Shown piece by piece: positions 23,431-35,795 of a stretch of DNA of 64,000 bases (its first letter is position 1; the number at the start of each line of letters is the position of its first letter). The notes beneath the pieces are model-generated. The model was not told the origin of the DNA, searched no databases, and saw only the letters and a list, made by a program, of their open reading frames with translations. Source of the DNA: Zingiber officinale. Lineage: Eukaryota > Streptophyta > Magnoliopsida > Zingiberales > Zingiberaceae. The position numbers and the translations under genes were made by a program. The stretch is from contig NW_024589874.1 in NCBI RefSeq assembly GCF_018446385.1, positions 62,001 to 126,000 of the forward strand. The letters are read 5' to 3'.

Positions 23431-23660
23431 GTCATTGCTGTAAGAGGCTTCTCCACCTGAAAGAGATACTAGTGTGACACATTCCTTGGATTAACAACCT
23501 CCCCGGTTGTAACCAAGTCAAATCCAGTGCCTCTACTTTTAGTTTGTTGCTTTTATTTATTTTATGCAAGTACTATTCTGATAGTTCGAGAATGGTAGTT
23601 TTCTTTTACTTTTGCAGGGCTATTCAACCCCCTTCTAGCCGGCCAACGTGGTCCAACAAG

Positions 23661-23672
23661 TGGTATCAGAGC
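23661..23672 (+). promoter_or_regulatory. Primer-binding site of the SIRE-like element, block A
   Basis: TGGTATCAGAGC two bases after the LTR end; initiator tRNA-Met type. The block B equivalent is 51071-51082. Confidence 0.88.
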
Positions 23673-23717
23673 TAGGACGCTTCAGGAGGACTAATCGCCA
23701 AATGAAGCACTGAATCA

Positions 23718-24169
23718 ATGGTCGGACCAAGCATCTACCCGCCGAAATTCGAAGGGGAGTTCACTAGAGGGAAAAAGCGAATGCAGGTATTTTTTAAAAT
23801 TGATTTCAATTTATTATTAATAATGGAGTTTGGTTTTATAGCACCAGAAGGTAAAGAAAAATACCAATGGACAAAAAAGGAGTAGGCCGACTACATGGCA
23901 AATGGCAAGGCAGAATTCCATCTGCTAAGCTTTCTTCCGCCACAAGAAGTCAACCGGATTGGCAACTACGGCTCAGAAAATAAACTGTGGGAAAAGTTCC
24001 TTGAGCTGCACAAAGGAACGTCCAAAGCCAAGCTCGCAAGACGGGATTACTTCGCAACCAGCTCATCAACCTACGACTTGAAGAAAACAGAACAGTCGCA
24101 CATCTGCACTCGAATATTAAAGAAATCATCACCAAACTTTCGAATCTTGGAGAAAAGGTAAGTAACTGA
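23718..24169 (+). pseudogene. Short gag of the SIRE-like element, block A
   Basis: Starts MVGPSIYPPKFEGEFT and continues through KKRMQVFFKIDFN. This is the N-terminal part of a copia SIRE-type gag (PPKFEG, KKRM and LHEGTS-like blocks). An in-frame TAG near 23883 (where block B has Gln) and a one-base loss near 24047 disrupt it. The protein would be only about 150 residues, ending at a TGA at 24167-24169 that overlaps a splice-donor-like AAG-GTAAGT. No protease, integrase or RT follows, so the element is non-autonomous or truncated. Confidence 0.7.
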
Positions 24170-25200
24170 GATTCGCTAAGGTACACACAATTCATTTCCT
24201 AAAAATTCTGTATATGAGGAATATCTTTTGTTGTGCTACTCTCGGCCAGTATACTATACTCGATCAATTATTTATACCCGACCAAGACTTTACTGTTATA
24301 AATACGCCAGAAACCTTGCCAGGTTGAAGACCTTTATGCTCGATCTACTTTCCATGCTCGACCGGTCTATTGAGCTCGGTCGGTCCTACCTTATCGATCG
24401 AGATTAATCAGTCGAGCGTATATAAACACTATTGCCCGGTAGACCTTCCCTCGGTCGGCCGTAGGCTAAGGATCGTGCGAGATTAAATGCCTCAGCCAGT
24501 ATATTGAGCTCGGTCGGTCCTACCTTATCGACCGAGATTAACCAGTCGGGTGTATACAAATACTATAGCCCAGTAGACCTTCCCTTGATCGATCGTATGC
24601 TAAGGATCGTGCGAGACTAAATGCCTCTGTGCTCGGCCGGTCCTACCTTATCGACCGAGATTAACCAGTCAGGCGTATATAAGCCTTCTGGACAGCTTAA
24701 GGCTAACTATTTCTACGTTCGATCGGTCTCTTCCACTTGGCCGTTCTTGGCCTACCGAACTCATATGCTCGGCCGGTCCATTATGTTCAACCGGTCTCTG
24801 CCTACCCAACGTGTAGCAACACTCTTACCAAGTCAAACCTTTTTCTCGTCTTCCTTATTGCCCCCTTTTTCTCTCCTACAAAGGGTCCACTTATCATAAC
24901 CCATATCAGTCGATATAATTTTAATTATTTTATTTAAATTATTGTACTTGCAATTCTCTAATTTATTAGTGAATTTCCAAAAGTAAATACTCAATGAGTG
25001 TGGGCATTGGAGTAGGAGTCGTCACAGGCTCCGAACCAAGTAAAACCAACTAACCAACTTGTGTCGTTGTTTTCTCTACTTGTTCTTATTTCATTGTGTT
25101 TATCTCTGATTGTGTTTACAAAAAGTGAAAAAGTCACGAGTGCTATTCACCTCCCCGGCCACTCTAGCACGTCACTGACTGCCGATTTCACTCGAGTTTA
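24170..25200 (+). other. LTR-like sequence after the short gag
   Basis: No gene is supported. The segment holds a 134-bp-period tandem repeat (separate entry). It ends in sequence typical of LTR 3' regions (GAGTCGTCACAGGCTCCGAA, then CTATTCACCTCC and CTCTAGCACG). It is shared with 51582-52630, so it predates the duplication. The family is not identified. Confidence 0.45.
24360..24690 (+). repeat. Tandem repeat, about 134-bp period, three copies (block A)
   Basis: Copies begin at GAGCTCGGTCGGTCC 24372 and 24506, with a shortened third copy at about 24631. The unit contains CTTATCGACCGAGATTAA, then GTATATAAACACTATTGCCC and a GGATCGTGCGAG segment. Block B holds the same array with a 140-141-bp period; the block A copies carry internal deletions. 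Confidence 0.8.
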
Positions 25201-26850
25201 GATTTATGTTCAAGTTATTTTGTTTTTTTTGTTCTACAGCCGCTGTTTATTATTTTCTTTCCTTCATTGAATCAATGAGGTTTTGTAATAATAGTATAAC
25301 TATTATCTGTGTATATTAGTATGTTCATATGTTCATGCATACATATATGTTATTTTGTAATAATAGTATAACTGTTAGAGCTCTAACCTAGGAGGAGCTA
25401 ATTTTTGAGCAATTAGACTAGGAGTTGTTCCAATCATATTTTCATGTTTATTAGTTTCAAAATATGATTTCAAAAATTATAGTATTTTAATCTCATAAAG
25501 AATTTTGTTTTACTTCTTATCAAGTTGAAATGGACTTAGCTTAAGATCTACCATAGACAACATGTTCCTATTGATCTAGGTAGCTAGTATCTCATAAAAT
25601 ATCAATGGTATAACTTTCTTATGTTTGTAAAACATAGAATGGTGTGAGATGTTTATGATTACTACCTCTAAATTCTACGATGACTGAGGACTGATCATAA
25701 ATTTGAAGATGGCAGTGATGATCATCAAAGTTGTGAAGATGTGAAGTTAGGGTTCCGGTGAGTTAGAAAATCCCAAGGAATTGTCGGATCTGGATCACTA
25801 TTCTTCCTCTTCATTCTCTATCACGCGCCTCAACGATGGTGAAGATGATAGCCAAACCTTCAATGGATGCAAAAATGAAGATGGACGATGTAGGAAAAGC
25901 CCTAGACCTCAATGAATGGGAAGCATCAAGCTCCGGTGGCTAGTGATTGTGGTGGAATTGTAATCTCCTCGCCCCTGTAGAAATTTAATGATCCTTTTCT
26001 CGTTACTGTAGCTTCTCATTTGAATCCCATCATATCTGAATGGATGGTCCAAAATGTTTCAGATCTTGATCAACGAATAGATTAATTTAGATCTAGATCA
26101 AAGGCTCCAAATCTAGGTCAATGGTCATGATCTACTCTCTCTTTGATTTGGATGGACTAGATCATGATGGATGGCTTAGATTCCTTCAGATCTTAGATGA
26201 ACAATTTAGATCAATAAAAATTAGTCCTCCCTAATTTCCAATAAAATCAATTCCATAAATTAACACATAATTCCACAAAATAATTTAAATCATATCAAAA
26301 CTCTAAATGATTCAAAACTCATGAAATATAATATAAATGCGAATTTAAACACAAAATCAACTCAAAAAATATGATTATATAATCCTAAAAAATATGATAA
26401 AATGATGGTTATTAGGCAACCACCACAAATTATATCCCAACAATTATTTTTATTATCTAGTATCGGACTTCTACTACTTCTGCTTATATTTTGAATCTTA
26501 ATCCATCTGTGCTTTTTTATTGTAGCAAAAGGTGGAACCTGCCACCCCAGCAGCCCCACACGATCGGTCCCTCCACTATCTATGAAGAGGTAAATTGGGA
26601 AGCTGTAGTTGGCTAATGCGAGGGAGAACTTTTTCCTCGGCTTTGTCGAACCATTTGTGCTTTATTATGCTTTGACTTGAAGTTGACATATTACTTGATA
26701 TGTCCTCGACTTAATTACATTTATTTATTCTTGACTTTCATTTCGATATATGATTTGAGTTTGCTTGTTTAACTATCCAATTATGGTCTAACTTAAGCTT
26801 ATTTTAACCTCCTTATTTCTTTACTATATATCATATTGCTTTTTTCTTGT
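25201..26850. other. Gene-free repeat-derived sequence
   Basis: 1.65 kb, AT-rich, with no credible reading frame and no RNA gene seen. It is collinear with 52631-54290. Fragments such as GATTTGGATGGACTAGATCA repeat the style of TE leader sequence. No family recognised. Confidence 0.5.
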
Positions 26851-27064
26851 CTTGCCCTTGGGGCTATAGTACAGTGTAAGGGCATCACGTTGTCACCCAA
26901 GGACCAGCGATTCAATCCCCAGTAAAGACGCATTTGTATGAATTTTTCCATCAAATGAGCACGTAACCATGGGATGCTGGGCTTTTGGCTGCCCATCGCG
27001 AGTACTTCTTGATTTACCTTAGCGACTGGTGGAAAACTTTCATGGGACATGGCTGGTTCCTCCA
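26851..27064 (+). mobile_element. tRNA-derived SINE, block A copy
   Basis: The head contains a box A-like TATAGTACAGTGTAAGGGC and a box B-like GCGATTCAATCCCC, the internal Pol III promoter of tRNA-derived SINEs. The body ACCATGGGATGCTGGGCTTT through CTGCCCATCGCGAG matches the minus-strand SINE near 39708-40335. The block B copy (54291-54507) is the duplicate, not a second insertion. Confidence 0.72.
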
Positions 27065-27470
27065 AGTTTGATGTTACCTAATTCATTTTTCAATGTCATA
27101 TTTCTTTTTACCCATTTTTTATATATAAAAAATGGGGAGAAAAAAGTGAAATAAAAGAATTATTCCCCAAACTTAATATTCCTTATCTGATTAAGGAGGA
27201 GAAAAATTTAAGGGGAATCTTATTTTTAAAATTTTTTGATACATGAAAAAGGAGGAGAGAAATAAGAAAAGTGAGATAAAAGAATTATTTTCCCAAAGTA
27301 ATATTACTTATATGATTAAGGGGAGTAAAAATTAGGGAGAGACATATTTTCAATTATTATATTCATGTATGGCTGCACTAACTCTATCTTCTTTCATGCA
27401 TTGAATATTAATCTAAATTTCAAACTTATTTTTGATTATTGATTACTAATTTGAACTTAGTTTTTATATC
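27065..27470. other. AT-rich internal sequence before a copia 3' end
   Basis: No gene seen. It contains a palindrome-like CCCATTTTTTATATATAAAA followed by AATGGG near 27112-27136, and a repeated GTGA(A/G)(A/G)TAAAAGAATTATT module (about 27146 and 27278), each copy followed by a GATTAAGG(A/G)G(A/G)AG segment. Collinear with 54508-54930. Confidence 0.45.
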
Positions 27471-28880
27471 ATCAAAAAGTGGGAGATTCCTTGTGCTGAG
27501 TGCACAATATTTAATCTAGAGTTTTGATATACGACTAAGGTTAAAATTAGATTAGTTATGATCTAACTAGTTGTGTCAAGTTTGTAGGTGCAGGTTACTT
27601 GACAGATATTAAAAGTCCTGGTTGTGAACCAGGAAGTGACTAAGTCATAGTAAATATAAGCATCCAAACTCCTAATTTGGATCAAGCATGAGTTAAGTCT
27701 TGGTTGGAGACCAAACAACAAATTCCTTGCTAGATACTAGGTGAATCAAGTCCAAGTGATTAAGGATTAGTAGTTAAATTTGTAACTTGGGGCTAGGTGA
27801 ATCATGTCCAAGTGATTAAGGCTTGGTAGTAAAATTTCTAGCTAAATGCTAAGTGAATTAAGTCCAGGTAGAGTCAACTGAGAGCTGAACGCTTGGCAAA
27901 CAAATATAGGTGGAAGCAGCTGGGAGCTATGGCTTGGCAACTCAATCTAGATGAGTCAGCTGGAGGCTAAACTTCTTGTTCCAACATAATTGTAACTTTA
28001 CATTCTATATCATACTCATTACGTGTAACCACTATAGTGAAGCATTTTCGTCAGTTCTAGTCAACCAGATGGAGTCCGGAGGTGACTGGCTGGTATTAAC
28101 TCTCAACGAAAGGATTTAACAAGGTCAAGGCGATCGTACAAGTCCAGGCAACCAGAGTGTACAGGTGACCAGAGTAGCTTCCAGGTGACTGGGGGATGGT
28201 GTTATCCACAATCAGAATAAAATGATCACGATGAAGATTGGCCTTTACCTAGGTGACCGACGGGGTGTACAAGCAACCTGAGAGCTTTGTTAACGGTATA
28301 TTATTGATAGAAGTTGTGGCCATGTCAGTATTTGTATAGGCAATCGAAAAAGTTCCAAGTGACTGATGGAGTATATATAAGGAGTTTCAAAGCAGACCTT
28401 CAACACAACTCATCTAGTATCAATTCGCTCTTGTTTTGATACTCTAAGTTCTTCTTCTCCATTTGTACTATGACACATTGTAACTTGTGCTTTATTTCTT
28501 TTTAGCAATATCTAGAGTAACAATTTCATTTATTTTAGTGTTGCCTTATGTGTTATTATTGTGATTTAATTTTTATATTTTTTTCTGAAAGGTTTCCCCA
28601 CCTAAGAGAAATTAGAAATAAGAATCACATTTTTTATATTATTGTGTATGCTTACTTGTGATTTGATTGATAAACTTGCATGCTGAAATTGTTAGCTTAA
28701 TTTACTATATATTTACTATTTTGTCTTACTTGATTGAATCAGTCTAAAGTTAAATTTATTTTTGTCGTGCTAACTCTAATTGATTCAACTATTTATTTTT
28801 ACTATTTGCTCATTTTTAATTTGTAACATTATTCACTCCCCTCTAGCATTAATTTTGATCCTATATGATAGATATTTTAT
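27471..28880 (+). repeat. Copia 3' polypurine tract and LTR-like sequence
   Basis: ATCATCAAAAAGTGGGAGAT at about 27467-27486 is the typical copia polypurine tract that precedes a 3' LTR. The sequence after it has LTR traits: a TATA-like GTATATATAAGG at about 28371 followed by CAACACAACTCATC, and a CACTCCCCTCTAGC segment near the end. Imperfect repeats of AAGTCCAAGTGATTAAGG occur at 27750-27850. The outer end is not defined and no matching 5' LTR was found, so the element is incomplete or rearranged. Confidence 0.5.
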
Positions 28881-30197
28881 TACTTGTTGAAAGTCGTGCA
28901 CTTGCATATTTCGCCTATAACCAGCAAAGCCAACTCCCTTCAATACTTAAGTGAGGATAATCTTGGAAATAAAATTTACCTTCTCTAAGGGGAAGGGCTT
29001 ATGCTTGAAAAGAAAGTGTCTTCCGCTAGGGAAGAGCTATAGCAAGCTGTGAAAGCAAGTTCCTTCTGTTGAGGAAGGGATATTTGGTGGAGCAAGGATG
29101 AAAAATTAGAATAGTGGTGGAGCCGATCAATTGCTGCATTGAATGGAAAATACTCATAGAGTTTGTATTCATTAGAGAGCATGCATGGAAGAGAGAACCT
29201 TCTTCTTTGCGAACTTCCTTTTTCTTATATTGGCATGAAGCTTCCTTCCACATGGACTCCTCCATGCCTTGTCCATAATCTCATATGTGTGTTGCAGTCA
29301 ACTCCCTACATGGAAAGAAGTATGGTTGTTATTTTCTCTTCTATTAGACAACCTCTTACTTACACGTCTAATAAATACTAGTGAGGGTACAAATCCTCCT
29401 GCTTACCCAATTCGCCGACACTGTTGCCATAACCTCCCTTTGTTAACCTTCACTATAGCCATGTTTAGTTCATTGCTCACTATTTAATTAGCTCCTGGTC
29501 TAAGAATGACTAACAGCGATAATGAAGTAAAGTAGTCTGTGAAACTAGAGTCCACGAGGGATATCTACAGGTGGGGATAATCTCATAGCTTGAGGGACAA
29601 CACCACCTAAGAGGATATTAGCTTGAGAAGTGTTTATAAAATTGATAAAATAAGATCATCGAAGGAGTTACAATCTAGAGGAGACTTTAGCAAGCTAGAA
29701 GGGTTTTACGGCCTTGGATAGTTAAGGTCCAGGGGAGAGATCTCCAAAGATAGGGAGACTTTCACAACCTGTGATAGTCAAGGTACAGGGGAGATATGTA
29801 AAGGCAGGGAGGCTTTCGCAGCCTGAGATAGTTGAAGTTCAGGAAAGATCTCTGATCCTGTCTGAGTGCTAAGTTGATGGACGGTGGGGGCGTGACGCTC
29901 CTGTTGACTGGTCGAAGACTCCAAAGACGGATCCCTTGCCACCGTGGACCTGCAAACACAGTGCCGAGCCAGGGAGGGGTTCCCCGGCGATTGCCCTCCG
30001 ACGCTCAAGTCAAACCTCCGGCAGAAAGAAAGAATGAAGTAGAGCAGAAGCAAGAACTGTAGCTACAGTAGAGATGTGGGCATCCCTCCATCGGCGTCTG
30101 GGGGTCCTTATATAGGGATCCCCAGAGGAGCGTGCACGCTCCCCGTACACGCACCTGAATCTGAGTCAAGAAGATGTAAGAAGTTGGACGGCAACAC
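28881..30197. other. Leader-like region upstream of the gypsy gag
   Basis: No supported gene. At 29690-29850 a motif of about 45 bp of the form GGGAGACTTTC(A/G)CA(A/G)CCTG repeats three times; degenerate relatives appear at 37945-38040 beyond the antisense gene, hinting that both belong to the ends of the gypsy element. A primer-binding site could not be identified. A TATA-like TTATATAGGGATCC lies at about 30110. Confidence 0.45.
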
Positions 30198-31397
30198 ATG
30201 GTGACGCTCTCTCAGGAGGAACTTGACGCGCTTGTGCAGGTGCGAGCGTCCAAGATGATAGAGCAGCAACAGAAGGTGCTAGCCGAGCTGCTGGCACAAC
30301 AAGTAACTTCAGCATCTAGAGGTCGAGCCGTGCACGAGGACCGTCCAGAACATCTCTCCAAATGGGGTCAAAACAAAGGTCCAACCGGTACGCAAGTACA
30401 GGCGCCACCCGTGCCGATCTCATTCCACCGGGCCTTGTTCCAGACACCCTCTGAGATCGCATAAGCAAATTGAGACCGGTTTTCCTCAGACGAAGCCCCC
30501 ACTCGGGATGCAAGAAAGGGCAAAGCGCCCCGAGCTGACTCATCACCCGAGCTAATCAACCGTCAATTCTCCGAAGCAATTTTGCAGGACCCTCTTCCAA
30601 GGCACTACACACCCTTGGCGATCGGCGAGTACAACGGATCGATAGACCCAGACGACCACCTCGGTAAGTTCGACAACGCGGCAAACCTTCATCAGTACAC
30701 GGATGGAGTTAAGTGTCGAGTCTTCCTCACTACTTTGTCCGGCTCCACACAACGCTGGTTTCGAAGGTTGCTGGATGGGTCGATTCAAAGCTTCAAGGAC
30801 TTCAGGATGGCCTTCCTCCACCACTTCGCGAGCAGCAGGCGCTATCAGAAGACTAGCGTTAGTTTGTTTTCTATGAAGCAAGGGCCGAGAGAGACTCTTC
30901 TGACATACATTCAATGCTTTAACTAGGTAGCCTTGGACATCCCCACGGTCTCGTCCGAAATAATGATGCACGCCTTCACCCAAGGGCTCATTGACGGGGA
31001 CTTCTTCTGTTCGCTCATCAGGAAGTCGCCCCGTGATTACGACCATATGCTAAAGAAGGCCATCGAGTATATCAACGTGGAGGAAGCTCAGGCGTCCCAA
31101 AGGAAAGAAGCGCCATCAGAATCGGCTGCACATGCCGATCGGAGACCACTAGTCAACCATCAACCTCCAAGAGGGCCCCGAGCCGATATGGCACGCCCAC
31201 AGCAGGAAGAAAGACCACACGCCGTCCAGCACGTGGCGGCCGAACGACCAAGGCCCAAAAGAAAGGTATGGACTCCTATGTTCTGTACCGTCCATCAATC
31301 CACCAACCACAACACACGAGACTGCCGCGGAGTCCCCGCAGTCACTCAGTCGATTCCCAAGAGTTATCGTCGCAGATCGCCTTCCCCCGAACTATGA
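30198..31397 (+). pseudogene. gypsy gag, block A
   Basis: Starts MVTLSQEELDALVQVRASKM. The retrotransposon gag domain is clear at about 30570-30920 (DDHLGKFDNAAN, QRWFRRLLDGSIQSF, FASSRRYQKTSVSLFSMKQG). The C-terminus has the degenerate zinc region CTVHQSTNHNTRDC and ends PSPEL. In-frame stops at 30462 (TAA) and 30924 (TAG, where block B has Gln) interrupt it. Gag forms the particle that carries the element RNA. Confidence 0.88.
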
Positions 31398-31699
31398 TAT
31401 AGGCGGCCGAGCACCGAACGGCGAGGGGAGATCAAGCGGTCACCCAAGCGGTGGCATCAACATGAAGACGACCGCGCCCCAACTTCGTGTGTACAAGTCG
31501 GGAACTCCACTTAGGAGGAGGAGAACAGAAACAATGTCGCTCAGGGAGAGATCAACATCATCGCTGGTGGGCCGACCAGCTGTGACTCCAACCGAGCTCG
31601 CAAGACATACGCGCGACGTCTGGAAATCCACGCGGTCGGCTGCAGCCAAGAAAGGGCGAGCGGACCAGAGATCTGCTTCGGTTCCAGAGATTTAGAGGG

Positions 31700-32300
31700 A
31701 ATCTAAGTACCGCATGACGACGCCCTCATCATCCGAGCGGTAATTGCTAACTACACAATCCACTGCATATTTATTGATACATGGAGTTCAGTCAGCATCA
31801 TCTTCGGGAAGGCATTCGACCAACTCTAGATAGACCGGACCGAGATGCTGCCGATGACGACTCCATTGTATGGGTTTACCGGTAATGAGGTCCAGCCGAT
31901 CGACCAGATAAAGCTGGTCATATCCCTCAGAGAAGAGCTGCTCCGAAGAACAAGGACGACTACCTTCATCGTTGTATACGCCCCGTCCGCTTACAACGAC
32001 ATATTGGGTTGACCAGCCCTTAATGAGTTTCGAGCAGTTGTCTTAACATTTTGCCAGAAAATTAAATTCCCGGTTGAAGATCGTGTCGGAGAAGTCAAAA
32101 GGAATCAACTGGCTGCTCGGCGCTGCTACGTCGAGACGATAAAGGCGGAGGCTAAGTCCGCCCGAAAGGCCCCTTGGATCGAGGTAAACACTATAACCGA
32201 GAAACCCCCTACCTTAGTTTATGAAGAAAAGGAGGAAGTGCAGATACATCCTGGCCGACCAGAGGCGACGACTTTCATAGCATCTGATCTGGGAGCCGAC
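31700..32300 (+). pseudogene. gypsy protease region, block A
   Basis: The active site should read IDTGSS but is IDTWSS at 31774-31791; block B reads IDTRSS, so the catalytic glycine is lost in both. Stops follow at about 31827 and at 32010-32012 (TGA after DILG). That TGA is shared with block B (59450-59452). The following segment FCQKIKFPVEDRVGEVKRNQ leads toward RT. Confidence 0.8.
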
Positions 32301-33711
32301 TAAAAAGCCGAGCTAATCAGTTGCCTCCAGCATAACCATGATGTCTTCACGTGGTCAACACACGAGCTGCCCGGCATCTCCCCTAGCGTCGTACAGCATG
32401 AGCTTCATGTCCAATCAGATGCCCAGCCAGTAAAGCAAAGAAAGAGAGATTTCAGCACCGAGTAGAATCAGATTATCCGGGCGAAGGCCGAGAAGCTGTT
32501 GGAAGCTGGCCACATACGGGTGGTCCGGTTCCCGAGCTGGCTAGCGAATGTAGTACTCATCTCCAAGTCGAACAACAAGTGGAGGGTCTGCATCGACTTT
32601 CGGGACCTGAACAAAGCGTGCCTGAAGAACTTCTATCCCCTACTCAGAATCGATCAGATGGTGGACTCGACCGCTGGGTGCGAACTGATATGCATGCTGG
32701 ATGCATACCAAGGATACCATCAGGTGCCGCTCGCCCGGGAAGATCAGGAGAAGGTGAGCTTCATCACGGAGGATGGCACCTATTGCTACAATGTAATGTC
32801 GTTCGACTTAAAGAACGTCGGGGCCACGTACCAACGGCTCATGAACAAAGTCTTCCGGAAGCAGATTGAACGGAATATGGAGGTATACGTCGATGACATA
32901 CTTATTAAATCCCTCCGAGCTACTGACCTCTACGCAGACATCAAAGAAATCTGCCGAACACTCCGTGTGTACGAGATCAAGCTGAACTTGGGCAAGTGTC
33001 TGTTCGGCACGAAGAGCGGGAAATTTTTGGGCTATATAGTTACCGAGCAGGGTATCGAGATGAACCCTAGCAAAGTAAAAGCGCTGCAAGATATGCCACC
33101 TCCAAGGAATTTGAAGGAAGTTCAGCGCCTCACCAGTCGGATAACGGCCTTATCCCGATTCATCTCCAAGACGATCGACCGGAGTCTACCTTTCTTCAAG
33201 ATCTTGCGCCGAGCCATCAAGTTCCAGTGGGATGAGGAGTGCGATCGAGCATTCGAAGAGCTAAAAGCCTATCTCAATTCACTACCGGTACTAGCCAAGA
33301 CAGTCATCGGAGAGTCTCTCAGGATCTATCTGTCATTGACCGAGCATGCAGTCGGCTCGTCCCTTGTAAGGCCGAACGGCGAGGAGCAGCCGGTGTATTT
33401 CTTGAGCCATATTTTAAAATATGCCAAATTTTGCTATACTGGTCTCGAGAAACTTGCTTTCACACTAGTAGTCGCCGCTAGGAGGCTTCGCCCGTACTTC
33501 CTCGCGCACACAATCATTGTAATGACCACCACCCCCCCTGGGGAGAGTCCTCCTCAATCCAGAAGCGTCAGGGCGGCTAATCAAGTGGACGACTGAGCTC
33601 AGCGAATTCGACATCCAGTATCAGCTCCGAACGGCCATTAAGGCGCAGACCTTGGCAGACTTCGTTACTGAGGTGTAGACTCCCAAACCAGAGGTTGCTT
33701 GGAAGATATAC
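32285..33711 (+). pseudogene. gypsy reverse transcriptase and first RNase H, block A
   Basis: RT motifs in order: HELPGISPSVVQHEL, WRVCIDFRDLNKAC, MLDAYQGYHQV (catalytic Asp), MSFDLKNVGATYQR, the YVDD box at about 32885-32896, and FLGYIVTEQGIEMNP. The RNase H region follows with QPVYFLSHILKYAK and EKLAFTLVVAARRLRPYF. It is largely open from 32499 to 33596. A frameshift in the C-run near 33533 and stops near 32302, 32464 and 33676 break the polyprotein. RT copies the element RNA into DNA. Confidence 0.9.
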
Positions 33712-34284
33712 GTGGGTGGATCATCCACTCGGCAGGGAAGTGGAGTTGGGGTGCTGCTAATCTCCCCCCAAGAAGAACGAAGACATTTGTCCGTTCGGTT
33801 GGAGTACCGGGCAACAAACAACAAAGCCGAGTACGCGACACTCATAGCCGGCCTGCAGGCCGCTCGGCACGTTGGAGCTATCAAGGTTTTGATTCACTCA
33901 GATTCCCAGTTGGGCGCACAACAACTCACTAGAGCATTCGAGAGCAACAACTTGAGGCTCAGACTTTACGCCGAGGCCTTTGAGAAATTGAAGGCTAACT
34001 TCCGGGAGGTGGTTATACAGAAGATACCCCGGGCAGAAAACCAAGCGGCGGATGAGCTGGAAAAACTGGCCAGCTCCATATCGTCGGTCGTCGTCCAGCA
34101 GTCGATCGAGCAGGTCTCCCTGGTGGCACACATCGACCGAATGGAGGGGCTCATCTTCCCGAGTGACTGGAGGACTTCACTGATAGAGTTTCTGCAATCC
34201 GGAGCGACGCCTCCCGACCGGGAAGAGGCCCATCGACTGAGAAGAAGGGCGAGTCGGTTCACGTTGATCAGAGATCAGCTATAA
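33712..34284 (+). pseudogene. Second RNase H (Tat-type additional RNase H) and linker, block A
   Basis: Reads VGGSSTRQGSGVGVLL, then NNKAEYATLIAGLQAA and VLIHSDSQLGAQQ. This matches the archaeal-like additional RNase H found only in the Tat lineage: catalytic D (here GG in place of the usual DG), E in NKAEY and D in SDSQL. It continues into the linker before integrase (KIPRAENQAADELEKLAS). The first catalytic Asp seems replaced by Gly, so activity is doubtful. Confidence 0.82.
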
Positions 34285-35391
34285 AGAAAGCTTTCTCCCG
34301 ACCGCTGCTCAAGTACGTCGGGCCGGAGGACAGCGACTACATACTGCAAGAAGTGCACCAAGGGTCATGTGGAGGGCATCCGAGCGGCTACTCACTAGCA
34401 CGGAAGATTATGTTGGCAGGATACTTTTGGCCGACTCTCTAGGAAGATGTCGCTCGGACAGTGGCAACCTGTCTATCCTGCTAAAGGTACCATAACTCTT
34501 CTCACTGGCCTACGGAAGAGATGAAGTCGTCCATGGTGTCTTGCCCGTTCGACCAGTGGAGAATGGACAACGTAGGACCGTTCCCAATGGCGATCGGACA
34601 ATGGAAATTCCTGCTTGTGGCAGTCGACTACTTCTCCAAGTGGGTCAAGGTCGAGCCGTTGGCAAGGATAATGAGCAGATAGTCAAAAAGTTCATTTGGC
34701 AGCACATCATCTGTCAGTTCGGCATCCCGCGTCGGCTCGTCTCAAACAACGAAAGACAGTTCATTGGCCAGCAACTTAGAGAATCATGCAAAGGGTACTA
34801 CATCCATCTGGCTTTCACCTTCGTAGCATACCCCCAAAGGAACGGACAAGTGGAAGTCGCCAATCGGGAGATCTTACGGATCCTTCGAGTTTGGCTAGAC
34901 CATATAGGAGGCAGCTGGATGGACGAGCTCCCGGGAGTCCTATGGGCGATTCGCACAACTCCAAATGAGGGAACAAGAGTAACCCCGTTCCACTTGGTGT
35001 ATGGAGGAGAAGAGTTGTCCCGGTTGAGGTGGGGGTGGAGCCCGATCGGGTGCAGCAATATGATGAGGACAATGCCGAGCGGAGACAGCTGGAGTTGGAC
35101 TTGATGGACGAAGCATGCGCCAGGGTTGCTGTACGGCTGACATCCTACCGACAAAGGATGCATCAGAACTATAATCGATGAGTGATATCTCGATCCTTTC
35201 TAGTAGGCGATCTCGTATGGAAGAAGGTGAAGCCGGTCGGTGACGTCACCAAACAGGAGGCTCCTTGGGCCGGACCTTTCAAAGTCGTAGAGAAGCTCCG
35301 CTTGGCCCCTTATTACCTGGAGGACGAGGACGGGCGGCGACTCAAATGCCTTTGGAGCGCGAACCATCTCCAGACGTGCCGAGCTGGCTGA
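34285..35391 (+). pseudogene. gypsy integrase, block A
   Basis: The HHCC zinc region is HQGSCGGHPSGYS...CLSC near 34345-34484. The catalytic core has MDNVGPFP (first Asp), then LVSNN where the second Asp is replaced by Asn (34745-34747), then GQVEVANREILR (Glu). The C-terminal domain GDLVWKKVKPVGDV...WAGPFKVVEKL ends at 35391. Stops at about 34441 and 34483, and frameshifts, interrupt it. Block B shares the Asp-to-Asn change. Confidence 0.88.
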
Positions 35392-35510
35392 AAGGTGCGC
35401 TGATGTAATCAATGTCGTGTCTCCTATGTTCTTGTCCCTTTCAAATTGCAGTATTGAATCAAAGGCAAAGGTTGTCAAAATTACTGCCTAACAGCAAGCT
35501 TAAAGCCGAA

Positions 35511-35795
35511 GACCGTCGATCGACGACGTTAAACCCCAGGGTCGGAGCGGCGACCATAAATACCCCGCGCTGAAAACTGTCGAGCGGTGACGTTAAACCC
35601 TAGGGTCGGAGCGGCGACCATAAATACCCCGCGTTGAATATTGTCGAGGGGCAACGTTAAACCCCAGGGTCGGAGTGGCGACCATAAATGCCTCGCGCTG
35701 AAGATCGTCGAGCGGCGATGTTAAACCCCAGGGTTGGAGCGGCGACCATAAATACCCCGCGCTGAAAACCGTCGAGCGGCGACGTTAAACCCCAG
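35511..35795 (+). repeat. 64-bp tandem repeat, about 4.5 copies, block A
   Basis: The unit begins ACCGTCGAGCGGCGACGTTA and contains CCCAGGGTCGGAGCGGCGAC then ATAAATACCCCGCGCTGAA. It lies between the end of integrase and the 3' end of the antisense gene, a region where Tat elements often hold tandem repeats. Confidence 0.92.

Larger units (their letters stand above)
6914..23658 (+). repeat. SIRE/Maximus-like copia 5' LTR, split by element D
   Basis: The LTR starts TGTTGGAACCCCAAGG at 6914 and ends GGTCCAACA at 23658. Its own sequence is 6914-7609 plus 23431-23658 (about 924 bp); the rest is inserted element D. The primer-binding site follows two bases later. The related solo LTR at 41896-42791 (896 bp) confirms the expected length and the continuity across the insertion (CTGTAAGAGGCTTCTCC present in both). 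Within 7323-7400 there are repeated GGGCACCC/GGGTGCCC motifs. Confidence 0.85.

Noticed and set aside
26862-26935. Possible tRNA gene
   Set aside because: Box A- and box B-like motifs are present but no cloverleaf could be drawn and the body continues as a SINE; the same structure recurs at 54300.
28985-29487. Overlapping short frames near 29.0-29.5 kb and their copies at 56.5-56.9 kb
   Set aside because: Frames differ between the two blocks, are open on both strands and match no family; treated as repeat-derived noise.
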